Source: UBA2108 sp963925495 (GTDB lineage Bacteria; Bacteroidota; Bacteroidia; Flavobacteriales_G; Salibacteraceae). From it: DNA of 16,602 bases. Shown in pieces: positions 6,114 through 14,027 of this stretch (positions are counted from its first letter, which is position 1; the number at the start of each line of letters is the position of its first letter). The stretch spans positions 1-16,602 of the forward strand of contig CAWUST010000063.1 in assembly GCA_963925495.1 (NCBI GenBank). Reading direction: 5' to 3'. A model generated the notes under the pieces. That model ran no database searches, was not told the origin of the DNA, and was given only the letters and a program-made list of their open reading frames with translations. A program made the position numbers and the translations under genes.

Positions 6114-8768
6114 ATGAAGATATTCATTCTTTTTTCCATTTTTTTATTGCCAAATTTCTTGTTTTCACAACAGAATAAGAATGCAGTAAACCCAATTATT
6201 ATAGAATCTAATGTAAAAAAGCATTCTTCTAAAACAGGTCAATTGGCTGCCGTTGGTGCATTAATCTGGAAGGAAAACTTTGAAGGTATTGGAAGTGCTT
6301 TTCCACTAAACGGAATTACTACTTCCTCTAAAAATGCTATTGACAAAGGATTTCAAAGAGGCAATTCTACCCAGAGCAACAAAGGTCAAATATTTAAAGT
6401 ACCTGCTCATTCAAGTTTTGCTTTCACCAACGACGATGTCTGTAATTGCAACAAACACCAAGATGAGCTAATTCTACCCATTATTAATTTTAGTGGAACC
6501 AGTGGTGCAATTTTTAGATTTTCGGCTTATTTCAATAGAGTATTGCAATCGGAATCGGCAAAGGTTTACGTTGAAGTTTCATCCGCTTGGATACTTATTG
6601 CCGAAATAGCACCCGACCAAAAATGGAAAGACTACGAAGTTTTAATTTCAAATGGAAGTATTGTAAATTCCAGGTTCAAATTTGTTTATAGCGATGATTC
6701 TACTTGGGCCTCTGGTTTGGCAATTGATGATATTGAAATTTACGAGCCAGTTTCTACACTTGATTTACGTTTAGATTCTCTAACAGTAAACACGGAAACG
6801 GTAGCAGATTTTTATAAAAAAATCCCTAAAAGTCAAGCCAGTTATTTGTTTATAGAAACCAATGCAAAAGCAACAAACATTTCTAAAAAAACAGCGTCAA
6901 ATACTTTTGTTACAACAGTAATTTCTGGACAAAACAAAGCAAGTGAAAGGTCATTTCTTGGGAACCTTGCAGCAGTTTCAGCAAAAGACGCACAAACTTT
7001 TTCTAAATATTCTTTGGCAAATGGAAGTGGTAATTATTCACTCACGACATTTCTTCATTCCGATTCAGTAGATAGCGATAATTCTAACGATACAATTTCT
7101 TTTAATTTGCAAGTGACTGATACTGTTTATTCTAGAATTGATCAGCAAAAAGCAAATCGTGGCTTTTGGTACGGACCTAGTAAAAATTATGATATTCTAT
7201 CTCTTTTTGATGTTACTTCGAAAGTAACGGCTAGCTCTATTTCTATTTATTTACGCGAAGAAACAAACATTGGGGACTCAATAGACGTGGTGATTTTTAG
7301 TGAGTTTTTACAAGACGTGGTAAAGGATTCTTTTCCTCAAATAAATGAAAACATTCAACTCAAAAAAGAACACATTGGAAATTGGGTCACTTTTAATATT
7401 CCACAATCGATACTAAAAGCCGGAAAATATTTTGTTGGTATAAGAACACATGGTAAAAAAGTGGTATTGGGTGTAAGTGATAATCCTGTTAAAAAGGGAT
7501 TGGTTTTAGCAAATATCGGAACAGGATTTGGGCCTGTTGATTATTTGCCTTTCTTAAATTTAAATGTTGTGGCTACTCCTTGTCCAGCTATTAAGATTGT
7601 ATCTACCATTAAAAAATCGACATGTAATGCTAAAGATGGACAAATTGTGCTAAACGTTTCGGGTGGAAAACCAGCTTACCGATATCAATGGGGAAAAAAT
7701 GGCAGTTATTCTTCCTTAAGCGCCATTAATGGAGTTGAAGCAGGAGTTTATCAAGTAACAGTTACAGATTCTTTGGGCTGTTCTGCTTCTGGATCGTTTG
7801 CCCTGAGCGACACTTCCAATTTAAGTACAAGTTTTGATTCCTTGCGCAATGAAAAATGTTTTGGAGACAGTTTGGGTTATTTAAGAATTAAAATTTTGGG
7901 TGGGGTTTCTCCATATAAAATTGAATGGAACAATAAAAGCTCAGATTCTATTCGCACAAAACTCACTAGCGGAAACTACCAAGTTACAGTGAGTGACTCC
8001 TCTGGAAATGGCTGCAAATCAATATTAAGTTTCAAAGTTTTGGGTCCGTATGATTCATTAAAACTAATTGCTTTTGAGGAACACAACAAATGTTTTGTAG
8101 ATGAAAATGGTGCAATTAAAATAAAAGTATTTGGTGGTTTTGGAACGTATAAATATTCGTGGAGCTCTACTTCAAAAAACGAATCCAGTTTAAGTTCTTT
8201 AAAAATGGGGAAATATCAACTCACGGTAAGCGATGATCACCTTTGTGTTATTGAAGATTCCTTTGAAGTAAAAGGAGCTGACTCACTAGGAATGTCAGGA
8301 ATAGTTAGCGATACTGGAGGTATAGCTTCTGTTTTAGTAAGTATTGTTGGAGGGTCACCTTCTTATTCTTTTGTTTGGAAAGGACCAGATAGTACTGGTT
8401 TTGTGAACCCGAGCACAAAAGATTTGTACAATTTAATTGAAAGAGGAAGATATATTTTAACTGCAACGGACAGCCTTGGCTGTACTGTAATTGACACATT
8501 TATTGTAGATGGTAAAATTTCTGTTAAATCCATTTCCAACAATAGAAAAATACGAGTTTACCCCAATCCATCTCGCAGCGAAATAAAGCTTAGAATTGAA
8601 CCAGAGGGAGACATTGATGTATTAATTTTGGATGAAATGGGGAGAAAAGTTCAGGGGATTAAATCTTACCGAAATCGATCAATATTTTTAAATGAAGGAC
8701 TTTACTTTTTTCAATTAGAAGAAAATGGCGTTTATTTGAATACAATTAAAGTGCTGATAATTAATTAA
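6114..8768 (+). CDS. Large secreted surface protein with SprB-like repeats and T9SS type A sorting domain
   Basis: An 884-residue protein. It begins with a signal peptide (MKIFILFSIFLLPNFLFSQ, cut about residue 18-19), which fixes the start. Residues about 52-212 look like a MAM/jelly-roll type domain: 'WKENFEGIGSAFPLNGI' at the start and 'WASGLAIDDIEIYEP' at the end. A middle region contains a CARDB-like stretch near residue 320 (DSDNSNDTISFNLQVTD). Residues about 504-799 hold four SprB-like repeats. The end, from about residue 813, is a T9SS type A sorting domain beginning VYPNPS and including 'VLILDEMGRKV' and 'LNEGLYFFQLE'. From family knowledge such proteins cross the inner membrane by Sec and the outer membrane by T9SS, and are attached to the surface or released. 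SprB-type repeats occur in gliding adhesins, but this protein is far smaller than SprB, so a role in motility is not shown. The start codon comes six bases after a terminator-like hairpin. Confidence 0.9.
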   Translation: MKIFILFSIFLLPNFLFSQQNKNAVNPIIIESNVKKHSSKTGQLAAVGALIWKENFEGIGSAFPLNGITTSSKNAIDKGFQRGNSTQSNKGQIFKVPAHSSFAFTNDDVCNCNKHQDELILPIINFSGTSGAIFRFSAYFNRVLQSESAKVYVEVSSAWILIAEIAPDQKWKDYEVLISNGSIVNSRFKFVYSDDSTWASGLAIDDIEIYEPVSTLDLRLDSLTVNTETVADFYKKIPKSQASYLFIETNAKATNISKKTASNTFVTTVISGQNKASERSFLGNLAAVSAKDAQTFSKYSLANGSGNYSLTTFLHSDSVDSDNSNDTISFNLQVTDTVYSRIDQQKANRGFWYGPSKNYDILSLFDVTSKVTASSISIYLREETNIGDSIDVVIFSEFLQDVVKDSFPQINENIQLKKEHIGNWVTFNIPQSILKAGKYFVGIRTHGKKVVLGVSDNPVKKGLVLANIGTGFGPVDYLPFLNLNVVATPCPAIKIVSTIKKSTCNAKDGQIVLNVSGGKPAYRYQWGKNGSYSSLSAINGVEAGVYQVTVTDSLGCSASGSFALSDTSNLSTSFDSLRNEKCFGDSLGYLRIKILGGVSPYKIEWNNKSSDSIRTKLTSGNYQVTVSDSSGNGCKSILSFKVLGPYDSLKLIAFEEHNKCFVDENGAIKIKVFGGFGTYKYSWSSTSKNESSLSSLKMGKYQLTVSDDHLCVIEDSFEVKGADSLGMSGIVSDTGGIASVLVSIVGGSPSYSFVWKGPDSTGFVNPSTKDLYNLIERGRYILTATDSLGCTVIDTFIVDGKISVKSISNNRKIRVYPNPSRSEIKLRIEPEGDIDVLILDEMGRKVQGIKSYRNRSIFLNEGLYFFQLEENGVYLNTIKVLIIN
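7623..8510 (+). repeat. Four protein-level SprB-like repeats
   Basis: The repeats begin at about 7623, 7857, 8091 and 8290, each coding for 60-73 residues. The shared pattern is C..  ..G.I.i.v.GG..pY.y.W, then a short linker, then L..G.Y.vtv.D..gC. The first three start with a Cys (in TCNAKDG, KCFGDSL and KCFVDEN). The fourth lacks that Cys and is the most diverged. They match each other in protein but not visibly in DNA, so they are old duplications. Confidence 0.8.
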
Positions 8769-8770
8769 TT

Positions 8771-9319
8771 ATGAAAGTTTATACAAAAACAGGAGACAAA
8801 GGAGAAACATCATTATTGGGAGGTACACGAGTAAAAAAAAGTCACTTAAGAATTCAAGCTTATGGAACTGTTGATGAATTAAATTCCTACATAGGACTAA
8901 TACGTGATCATAAAATTGAAAGTGATACGGAAACTATTTTATTAGAAATTCAAGATCGCCTTTTTACACTTGGATCTCACCTTGCATCAGATCCTAATAA
9001 AACCAAAAAAAGAATTCCAGACTTAAATGATGCAGACGCTGAGCTACTCGAAAAAGAAATGGACCAAATGAATGAGACCTTACCCGAAATGCGTTCTTTC
9101 GTTTTACCAGGAGGTCATAAATTAGTTTCCTTTACGCATATTGCACGGTGTGTATGTCGTAGAGCGGAAAGATTGGTTGTTGAACTCAATGAAATTGAAG
9201 AAGCAGAGTCAGTTGTCATTCAGTACCTGAATCGACTCTCAGATTACCTCTTCGTGTTATCGAGAAAGTTTTCTAACGACCTTAAAGCGGATGAAAAGCC
9301 TTGGAAACCAAGAAAGTAA
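8771..9319 (+). CDS. Cob(I)alamin adenosyltransferase, PduO type
   Basis: This enzyme transfers the adenosyl group of ATP to cob(I)alamin, giving the coenzyme B12 form needed by enzymes such as methylmalonyl-CoA mutase. The product is 182 residues, normal for the PduO-type family (also called MMAB or YvqK), which is unrelated in fold to CobA/BtuR. Family motifs are clear: YTKTGDKGETSL at residues 4-15 for ATP, 'AYGTVDELNSYIGL' near 31-44, RRAER at 130-134, and 'YLNRLSDYLFVLSR' with Asp158. The start codon comes two bases after the stop of the surface-protein gene, so the two are probably read from one transcript, though no functional link is known. No other B12 gene and no B12 riboswitch was seen nearby. 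I leave the symbol blank because naming in this family varies. Confidence 0.93.
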   Translation: MKVYTKTGDKGETSLLGGTRVKKSHLRIQAYGTVDELNSYIGLIRDHKIESDTETILLEIQDRLFTLGSHLASDPNKTKKRIPDLNDADAELLEKEMDQMNETLPEMRSFVLPGGHKLVSFTHIARCVCRRAERLVVELNEIEEAESVVIQYLNRLSDYLFVLSRKFSNDLKADEKPWKPRK

Positions 9320-9347
9320 GCTAATTGCTTATTCGTGAATTCAAGAG

Positions 9348-9377
9348 TTGTATGTGTAGTTAAAAAAATTACATTTG
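9348..9377 (+). promoter_or_regulatory. Predicted promoter of the DUF2795-type gene
   Basis: TTG (9348-9350), a 19-base spacer and TACATTTG (9370-9377) fit the Bacteroidota -33/-7 pattern (TTTG, about 19-21 bases, TAnnTTTG) well. The start codon at 9408 follows about 30 bases after the -7 box. This is the best promoter match in the window. Confidence 0.65.
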
Positions 9378-9407
9378 CAAAAATTAGAAACCCTTTAAGA
9401 GTCACTT

Positions 9408-9629
9408 ATGTATTGGACTTTAGAATTAGCTTCCTACATGGAAGATGCACCTTGGCCGGCAACCAAAGAAGAGCTTATTGATTATGCTCTTAGACGTGGA
9501 GCTCCTCTAGAAGTAGTAGAGAATCTTCAAGAAATTGAAGACGAAGGAGATCTTTATGATACGATTGAAGATATTTGGCCAGATTATCCGTCAAAAGAAG
9601 ATTTCTTTTTTAATGAAGACGAGTACTAG
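9408..9629 (+). CDS. DUF2795 family small acidic protein
   Basis: A 73-residue, strongly acidic cytoplasmic protein without a signal peptide or membrane segment. The sequence 'MYWTLELASYMEDAPWPATK' followed by ELIDYALRRGAPLEVVENLQ matches what I know of the Bacteroidota form of DUF2795, a short conserved protein of unknown function. Its C-terminal third is nearly all acidic and aromatic (for example 'IEDIWPDYPSKEDFFFNEDEY' in part). The gene stands alone: it has its own promoter (9348-9377) and a strong terminator (9653-9688). That suggests independent and perhaps high expression. The helical first half resembles the small helix-turn-helix-like fold often given to DUF2795, but a binding partner cannot be named. 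Codon use is like that of its neighbours. Confidence 0.85.
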   Translation: MYWTLELASYMEDAPWPATKEELIDYALRRGAPLEVVENLQEIEDEGDLYDTIEDIWPDYPSKEDFFFNEDEY

Positions 9630-9652
9630 TTACTAAAAAAATATTTCGTTGT

Positions 9653-9688
9653 AAAAAACCGCTTTGGAAACTAGGCGGTTTTTTTTTT
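9653..9688 (+). terminator. Rho-independent terminator after the DUF2795-type gene
   Basis: AAAAAACCGC (9653-9662) pairs with GCGGTTTTTT (9675-9684), giving a 10-base-pair stem over a 12-base loop, followed by more T to 9688. The A-tract on the other side means it could also work on the opposite strand, but no minus-strand gene faces it. Confidence 0.85.
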
Positions 9689-9837
9689 GCCTTATGGATT
9701 AATGCTAACAGAAAAGAACTGCCTGTAACTTACTGAAAATAAATAGTTAAAAAACAAAATCTCTTCCCAAATGGCCATACATTAACACAATATTGCAAAG
9801 CATTTTAAAGAGCTTAGATTCAACCATCTATTTCAAT

Positions 9838-9845
9838 TATTTTTG
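9838..9845 (+). promoter_or_regulatory. secA: Possible -7 box of secA
   Basis: TATTTTTG fits TAnnTTTG and lies 33 bases before the secA start. No good -33 element is seen; the nearest is TTAG at 9814-9817. The rest of the gap 9689-9837 shows nothing I can name. Confidence 0.35.
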
Positions 9846-9878
9846 CACGCTTACTCAAGAAAATAAGTACATTTTACT

Positions 9879-12800
9879 ATGGATTTTATTACCAAACTAA
9901 TTGGTAGCTTTTTCGGAAATAAATCAGAAAAAGACATACAAGGAATACAACCACGAGTTGACGAAATAAATAAAATATTTTTCGAACTTCAGAATTTATC
10001 GAACGATGAACTTCGCTCTGAAACTGGTAAGTTGCGGATTATTATCGCTGAAAAACTAAAAACGGAAAGAGATGAAATAGCTGGAATAAAAAAACGCATC
10101 GAAGAAGAAAAGCTTGGAATTGATGAAAAAGAAATTCTGTATGCTCAAATTGATTCCTTAGAAGATGTTGTAACAACAAAGTTGGATGAGGTATTAGAAG
10201 AAATCTTACCTCATGCATTTGCAATAGTTAAAGAAACCGCTTTTCGATTTACAAAGAATGATTCTATTGAAGTAACGGCCAACGAATTTGACCGTAAAAT
10301 GGCAGCTATCCGGGCTCATGTTAATTTGGAAGGTGACAAAGCATTTTGGGATAAAAAGTGGAATGCAGCCGGAGCAGAGATTGAGTGGAACATGATACAT
10401 TACGATGTACAGCTAATTGGTGGTATGGTTCTTCATTCTGGTAAAATAGCAGAAATGGCAACTGGGGAAGGAAAAACATTAGTGGCAACTCTTCCTGTTT
10501 TCTTAAATGCACTTAGTGATAGGGGAGTTCACCTAGTAACTGTAAATGAATATTTAGCTAAAAGGGATTGTGAATGGATGGCTCCAATTTTCCAATTTCA
10601 CGGAATGACCATTGATTGTATTGATAATCACCAACCAAATTCCGAAGAAAGACGAATTGCTTATAACTCAGACATAACTTACGGAACTAATAATGAATTT
10701 GGTTTCGATTATCTTAGGGACAATATGGCTAGTTCACCAGAAGATTTGGTGCAACGAAAGCATAATTTTACTATTGTTGATGAGGTAGATTCAGTTCTTA
10801 TTGATGATGCCAGAACACCGTTGATAATTTCTGGTCCCACTCCAAAAGGAGATCAGCATGAGTTTATGGAGCTCAAGCCAAAAATTGAAGTATTGATTGG
10901 GGCACAACGAAAATTGGTGAACGCATTAATAGCAGAGGCTAAGAAAAACCTTGCCCAAACCGGCGATAAAAAAGCCATGGAAGCGGGAGGTTTAGCTGTT
11001 TTTAGAGCTTTTCGAGGAATGCCAAAAAACAAAGCACTTATTAAATTTTTAAGTGAACCAGGTGTCAAAGCACAAATGACAAAAATTGAACATCATTACT
11101 TACAGGATAACGGTAAGGAGATGCCAATTGTAGATTCAGAATTGTATTTTGTGGTGGATGAAAAACAAAATTCGGTGGAAATGGCCGAAAAAGGAATTGA
11201 TTTGGTAACTGGAGAAACCGATGATGCCAATCTTTTTATTCTTCCAGATATTGCCACAGAAATTGATAGAATTGAAAAATCTGATGCTCCTGAAGAGGAA
11301 AAATTAAAAAACAAAGAAAAACTAATTGACGATTACGCCGATAAATCACAACGAGTACATACCGTAAATCAACTACTAAAATCGTATTCTATGTTTGAAT
11401 TAGATGTGGACTATGTAGTAATGGATAACAAGGTAAAAATTGTTGATGAGCAGACTGGCCGAATCATGGAAGGTCGTCGATATTCTGATGGATTGCATCA
11501 AGCAATTGAAGCGAAAGAGAACGTGAAAATTGAAGCTGCAACTCAAACTTACGCTACTGTTACTCTTCAAAATTACTTTAGAATGTACCACAAGTTGAGT
11601 GGTATGACTGGAACTGCGGAGACTGAAGCTGCTGAATTACATGAAATTTATAAGTTGGATGTTATTGTAATTCCTACAAATCGACCAATCACAAGAGATG
11701 ATCGAGATGACTTGGTTTACAAAACAGTTCGAGAAAAATACAATGCTGTAATTGACGAAGTTGAAAAATTGGTGAACAACAAACGCCCAGTTTTGGTTGG
11801 AACAACGTCGGTAGAGATTTCTGAATTGTTAAGTAGAATGCTTAAGAGAAAAGGGATTGCTCATCAGGTACTTAATGCAAAATTGCACCAAAAAGAGGCC
11901 GAAGTTGTCGCGGCTGCTGGTAAGGCTGGCGCTGTAACAATAGCCACAAATATGGCTGGTCGAGGTACGGATATTAAGCTTGGCGAAGGTGTAAAAGAAG
12001 CTGGCGGTTTAGCAATTATAGGTACCGAAAGACACGAATCGAGACGCGTTGACCGTCAGTTGAGAGGACGTGCCGGGCGACAAGGAGATCCAGGTTCATC
12101 ACAGTTCTTTGTTTCATTGGAAGATAATTTAATGCGTCTGTTTGGCTCTGAAAGAATTGCCAAATTAATGGATCGCATGGGATTGAAGGAAGGAGAAGTT
12201 ATTCAGCATAGCATGATTTCGAAGTCCATTGAAAGGGCACAAAGAAAAGTGGAGGAAAATAACTTTGGAACAAGGAAACGTTTGTTGGAATATGACGATG
12301 TGATGAATTCGCAAAGGGAAGTTATTTACAAACGTAGAAAACACGCACTTCACGGTGAGCGAGTTCAAGTCGACATCGCTAACATGATAGACGATATATG
12401 CCTAGACATCACACACCATTTTAATTCTTGGAAAGATTACAATGGATATGAAATGGATTGTATTAAAAACCTAGGTGTTGAACCACCAGTAAATGAAGAG
12501 GAGTTTTTAGCCGAAAATCCAGATGAAACCGGAAAAAAACTTTTTGATAAAACCATGAAACATTACGCAGAGAAATCGGTAATGATTGCAAAAATGGTTT
12601 ACCCAGTTGTCAAAAATGTTTTTGAAGATGAAAAAACGCAATTCAAAAATATTCTGGTTCCATTTACAGATGGAAAAAAATCAATTCAAGTTACTGCTGA
12701 TCTTGAGAAGTCAGTTAAAACCGAAGGCGAAGAAGTTGTAAAATCCTTGGAAAAAGGAGTGATTTTGGGAATGATTGATCAACATTGGAAGGAACACTTG

Positions 12801-13241
12801 AGAGAAATGGACGATTTAAGGAGTTCAGTTCAAAGTGCTGTATATGAGCAAAAAGACCCGCTTTTAATTTACAAGTTTGAGTCTTTTGAGTTGTTCAAGA
12901 AAATGATGGGTGAGGTTAATACTGAAGTTGTCTCTTTTATTTCTAAAGCAACTTTACCACAATCTGACGAAGGTGTTCGACAAGCAGAAGCCCCTCGAAG
13001 AAATCCTGCTAAAACACTAGAGGGTCGTGGTTCTTCACCAGATCAAATTGATGCGGAAAACAACTACAACGATCCAAGTCGACAACGAAAAAAACCAGAA
13101 CCGGTTCGTGTAGAAAAGAAAATTGGAAGAAACGATAAAGTGGATATTCAAAATGTTCAATCCGGAGAAACAAAAAACTTGAAATTTAAACAAGCCGAGT
13201 CCTTAATTCATTCTGGGCAGTGGGTGGTGATTAATCGCTAG
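9879..13241 (+). CDS. secA: Preprotein translocase ATPase SecA
   Basis: SecA is the ATPase motor that pushes unfolded preproteins through SecYEG across the inner membrane; the signal-peptide proteins in this window would depend on it. Key motifs are all present. Walker A is ATGEGKT at residues 194-200. Walker B is VDEVDSVLIDDARTPLI, with Asp301 and Glu302. The later helicase motif includes 'TNMAGRGTDIKLGEGV' and GRAGRQGDPG at 730-739. The scaffold and helical-wing region, 'MIDQHWKEHLREMDDLRSSV', is intact. At 1120 residues it is about 220 longer than E. coli SecA. Much of the excess is an insertion after ISGP, at about residues 330-425, known from Bacteroidota SecA. The usual C-terminal Cys-rich zinc motif is absent and replaced by a charged linker and the ending 'LKFKQAESLIHSGQWVVINR', also normal for this phylum. 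The gene appears to be transcribed on its own. Confidence 0.98.
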   Translation: MDFITKLIGSFFGNKSEKDIQGIQPRVDEINKIFFELQNLSNDELRSETGKLRIIIAEKLKTERDEIAGIKKRIEEEKLGIDEKEILYAQIDSLEDVVTTKLDEVLEEILPHAFAIVKETAFRFTKNDSIEVTANEFDRKMAAIRAHVNLEGDKAFWDKKWNAAGAEIEWNMIHYDVQLIGGMVLHSGKIAEMATGEGKTLVATLPVFLNALSDRGVHLVTVNEYLAKRDCEWMAPIFQFHGMTIDCIDNHQPNSEERRIAYNSDITYGTNNEFGFDYLRDNMASSPEDLVQRKHNFTIVDEVDSVLIDDARTPLIISGPTPKGDQHEFMELKPKIEVLIGAQRKLVNALIAEAKKNLAQTGDKKAMEAGGLAVFRAFRGMPKNKALIKFLSEPGVKAQMTKIEHHYLQDNGKEMPIVDSELYFVVDEKQNSVEMAEKGIDLVTGETDDANLFILPDIATEIDRIEKSDAPEEEKLKNKEKLIDDYADKSQRVHTVNQLLKSYSMFELDVDYVVMDNKVKIVDEQTGRIMEGRRYSDGLHQAIEAKENVKIEAATQTYATVTLQNYFRMYHKLSGMTGTAETEAAELHEIYKLDVIVIPTNRPITRDDRDDLVYKTVREKYNAVIDEVEKLVNNKRPVLVGTTSVEISELLSRMLKRKGIAHQVLNAKLHQKEAEVVAAAGKAGAVTIATNMAGRGTDIKLGEGVKEAGGLAIIGTERHESRRVDRQLRGRAGRQGDPGSSQFFVSLEDNLMRLFGSERIAKLMDRMGLKEGEVIQHSMISKSIERAQRKVEENNFGTRKRLLEYDDVMNSQREVIYKRRKHALHGERVQVDIANMIDDICLDITHHFNSWKDYNGYEMDCIKNLGVEPPVNEEEFLAENPDETGKKLFDKTMKHYAEKSVMIAKMVYPVVKNVFEDEKTQFKNILVPFTDGKKSIQVTADLEKSVKTEGEEVVKSLEKGVILGMIDQHWKEHLREMDDLRSSVQSAVYEQKDPLLIYKFESFELFKKMMGEVNTEVVSFISKATLPQSDEGVRQAEAPRRNPAKTLEGRGSSPDQIDAENNYNDPSRQRKKPEPVRVEKKIGRNDKVDIQNVQSGETKNLKFKQAESLIHSGQWVVINR

Positions 13242-13282
13242 AATTTGTTTTTATTGTTTTGTGATGCTGACTGAATGAAGAA

Positions 13283-13313
13283 TTGGACTCAATCATTTCG
13301 TAGATTATAGTTG
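13283..13313 (+). promoter_or_regulatory. rnhB: Possible promoter of rnhB
   Basis: TTG (13283-13285), a 20-base spacer and TATAGTTG (13306-13313) come close to the Bacteroidota pattern; the -7 box has one mismatch to TAnnTTTG. The rnhB start lies 18 bases further on. No terminator hairpin was seen after secA, so read-through from secA is also possible. Confidence 0.3.
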
Positions 13314-13331
13314 GTTTAGAACAGGAAAATA

Positions 13332-13907
13332 ATGCTAAAATCCTTTTACAGTAAAAATACGATTGAAGCCGGCACCGATGAAGCCGGCCGCGGTTGTTTA
13401 GCGGGGCCAGTATGTGCGGCCGCTGTTATTTTGCCTGCAAATTTCTCGAATGACATACTGAACGATTCGAAACAACTTTCAGAAAAAAAAAGAAACGCAC
13501 TTCGGATAATAATTGAAAAAGAAGCCATTGCTTTTGGGGTCGCATTTGTTGATCACAAAAAAATTGATCAAATCAATATTTTGCAAGCGAGTTTATTAGC
13601 AATGCACCTGTCATTAGACAAGTTAAGTGTTCGTCCAGAACATATTATTGTTGACGGAAACCGATTCATTCCTTACAATTTTATTCCACATACAACCATT
13701 GTGAAAGGAGATGCTAAGTTTTTAAGTATAGCGGCTGCATCCGTGCTAGCTAAAACTTACAGGGATGAATTTATGACTAAAATGCATAAAAAGTATCCGT
13801 TTTATTCTTGGGATAAAAACGCCGGATATCCAACTAAGGCGCATAGAGATGGAATTCGTGAAAAAGGAACTACTCCAATTCATAGAATGAGTTTTAAGTT
13901 GCTTTGA
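13332..13907 (+). CDS. rnhB: Ribonuclease HII
   Basis: RNase HII cuts the RNA strand of RNA-DNA hybrids and starts removal of single ribonucleotides built into DNA. The product is 191 residues, a normal length. The four acidic metal-binding residues are visible: Asp16 and Glu17 in 'GTDEAGRGCLAGPVCAAAVI', Asp108 in IIVDGNRF, and Asp127 in VKGDAKFLSIAAASVLAK. The motif ending 'TYRDEFM' and the C-terminal 'YPFYSWDKNAGYPTKAHRDG' (helping position the substrate) are typical. The start at 13332 places the DEAGRG motif at the usual distance from the N-terminus. It lies 90 bases after secA on the same strand. No sign of damage or transfer. Confidence 0.97.
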   Translation: MLKSFYSKNTIEAGTDEAGRGCLAGPVCAAAVILPANFSNDILNDSKQLSEKKRNALRIIIEKEAIAFGVAFVDHKKIDQINILQASLLAMHLSLDKLSVRPEHIIVDGNRFIPYNFIPHTTIVKGDAKFLSIAAASVLAKTYRDEFMTKMHKKYPFYSWDKNAGYPTKAHRDGIREKGTTPIHRMSFKLL

Positions 13908-13972
13908 GTAGTGAATTTTATTTAAGGAATTTTAGATATTGACATTAATTTTTGAAAAACCTATTCTTGGAC

Positions 13973-14005
13973 TTGGTCACAAGCTATTTCAATACCCTAC
14001 TTTTA
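13973..14005 (+). promoter_or_regulatory. Possible promoter of the penicillin-binding protein gene
   Basis: TTG (13973-13975), a 22-base spacer and TACTTTTA (13998-14005) resemble the Bacteroidota pattern with a final A in place of G. The start codon at 14028 lies 22 bases after it. Confidence 0.35.
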
Positions 14006-14027
14006 CCTTTTCTAGAGAAAAAGTTCT

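Noticed and set aside
7623..8510. DNA tandem repeats or a CRISPR-like array in the surface-protein gene
   Set aside because: The repetition is at protein level only; units differ in DNA and there are no short identical repeats with spacers.
8500..8770. B12 riboswitch before the adenosyltransferase gene
   Set aside because: There are only two bases between the genes, and no B12-box-like sequence was seen at the end of the upstream gene.
10866..11150. Extra block of about 95 residues in SecA, first taken for an inserted domain or transfer
   Set aside because: Bacteroidota SecA proteins commonly carry an insertion here; codon use does not change and the frame is intact.
10042..12368. Several minus-strand open frames of 60-72 codons inside secA
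   Set aside because: All are antisense to an intact secA with clear motifs, and are rich in Phe, Leu and His as shadows of Glu- and Lys-rich coding usually are.
13000..13241. Missing Cys-rich zinc motif at the SecA C-terminus, possible truncation
   Set aside because: The Bacteroidota form usually lacks it and ends with a conserved tail like the one seen here.
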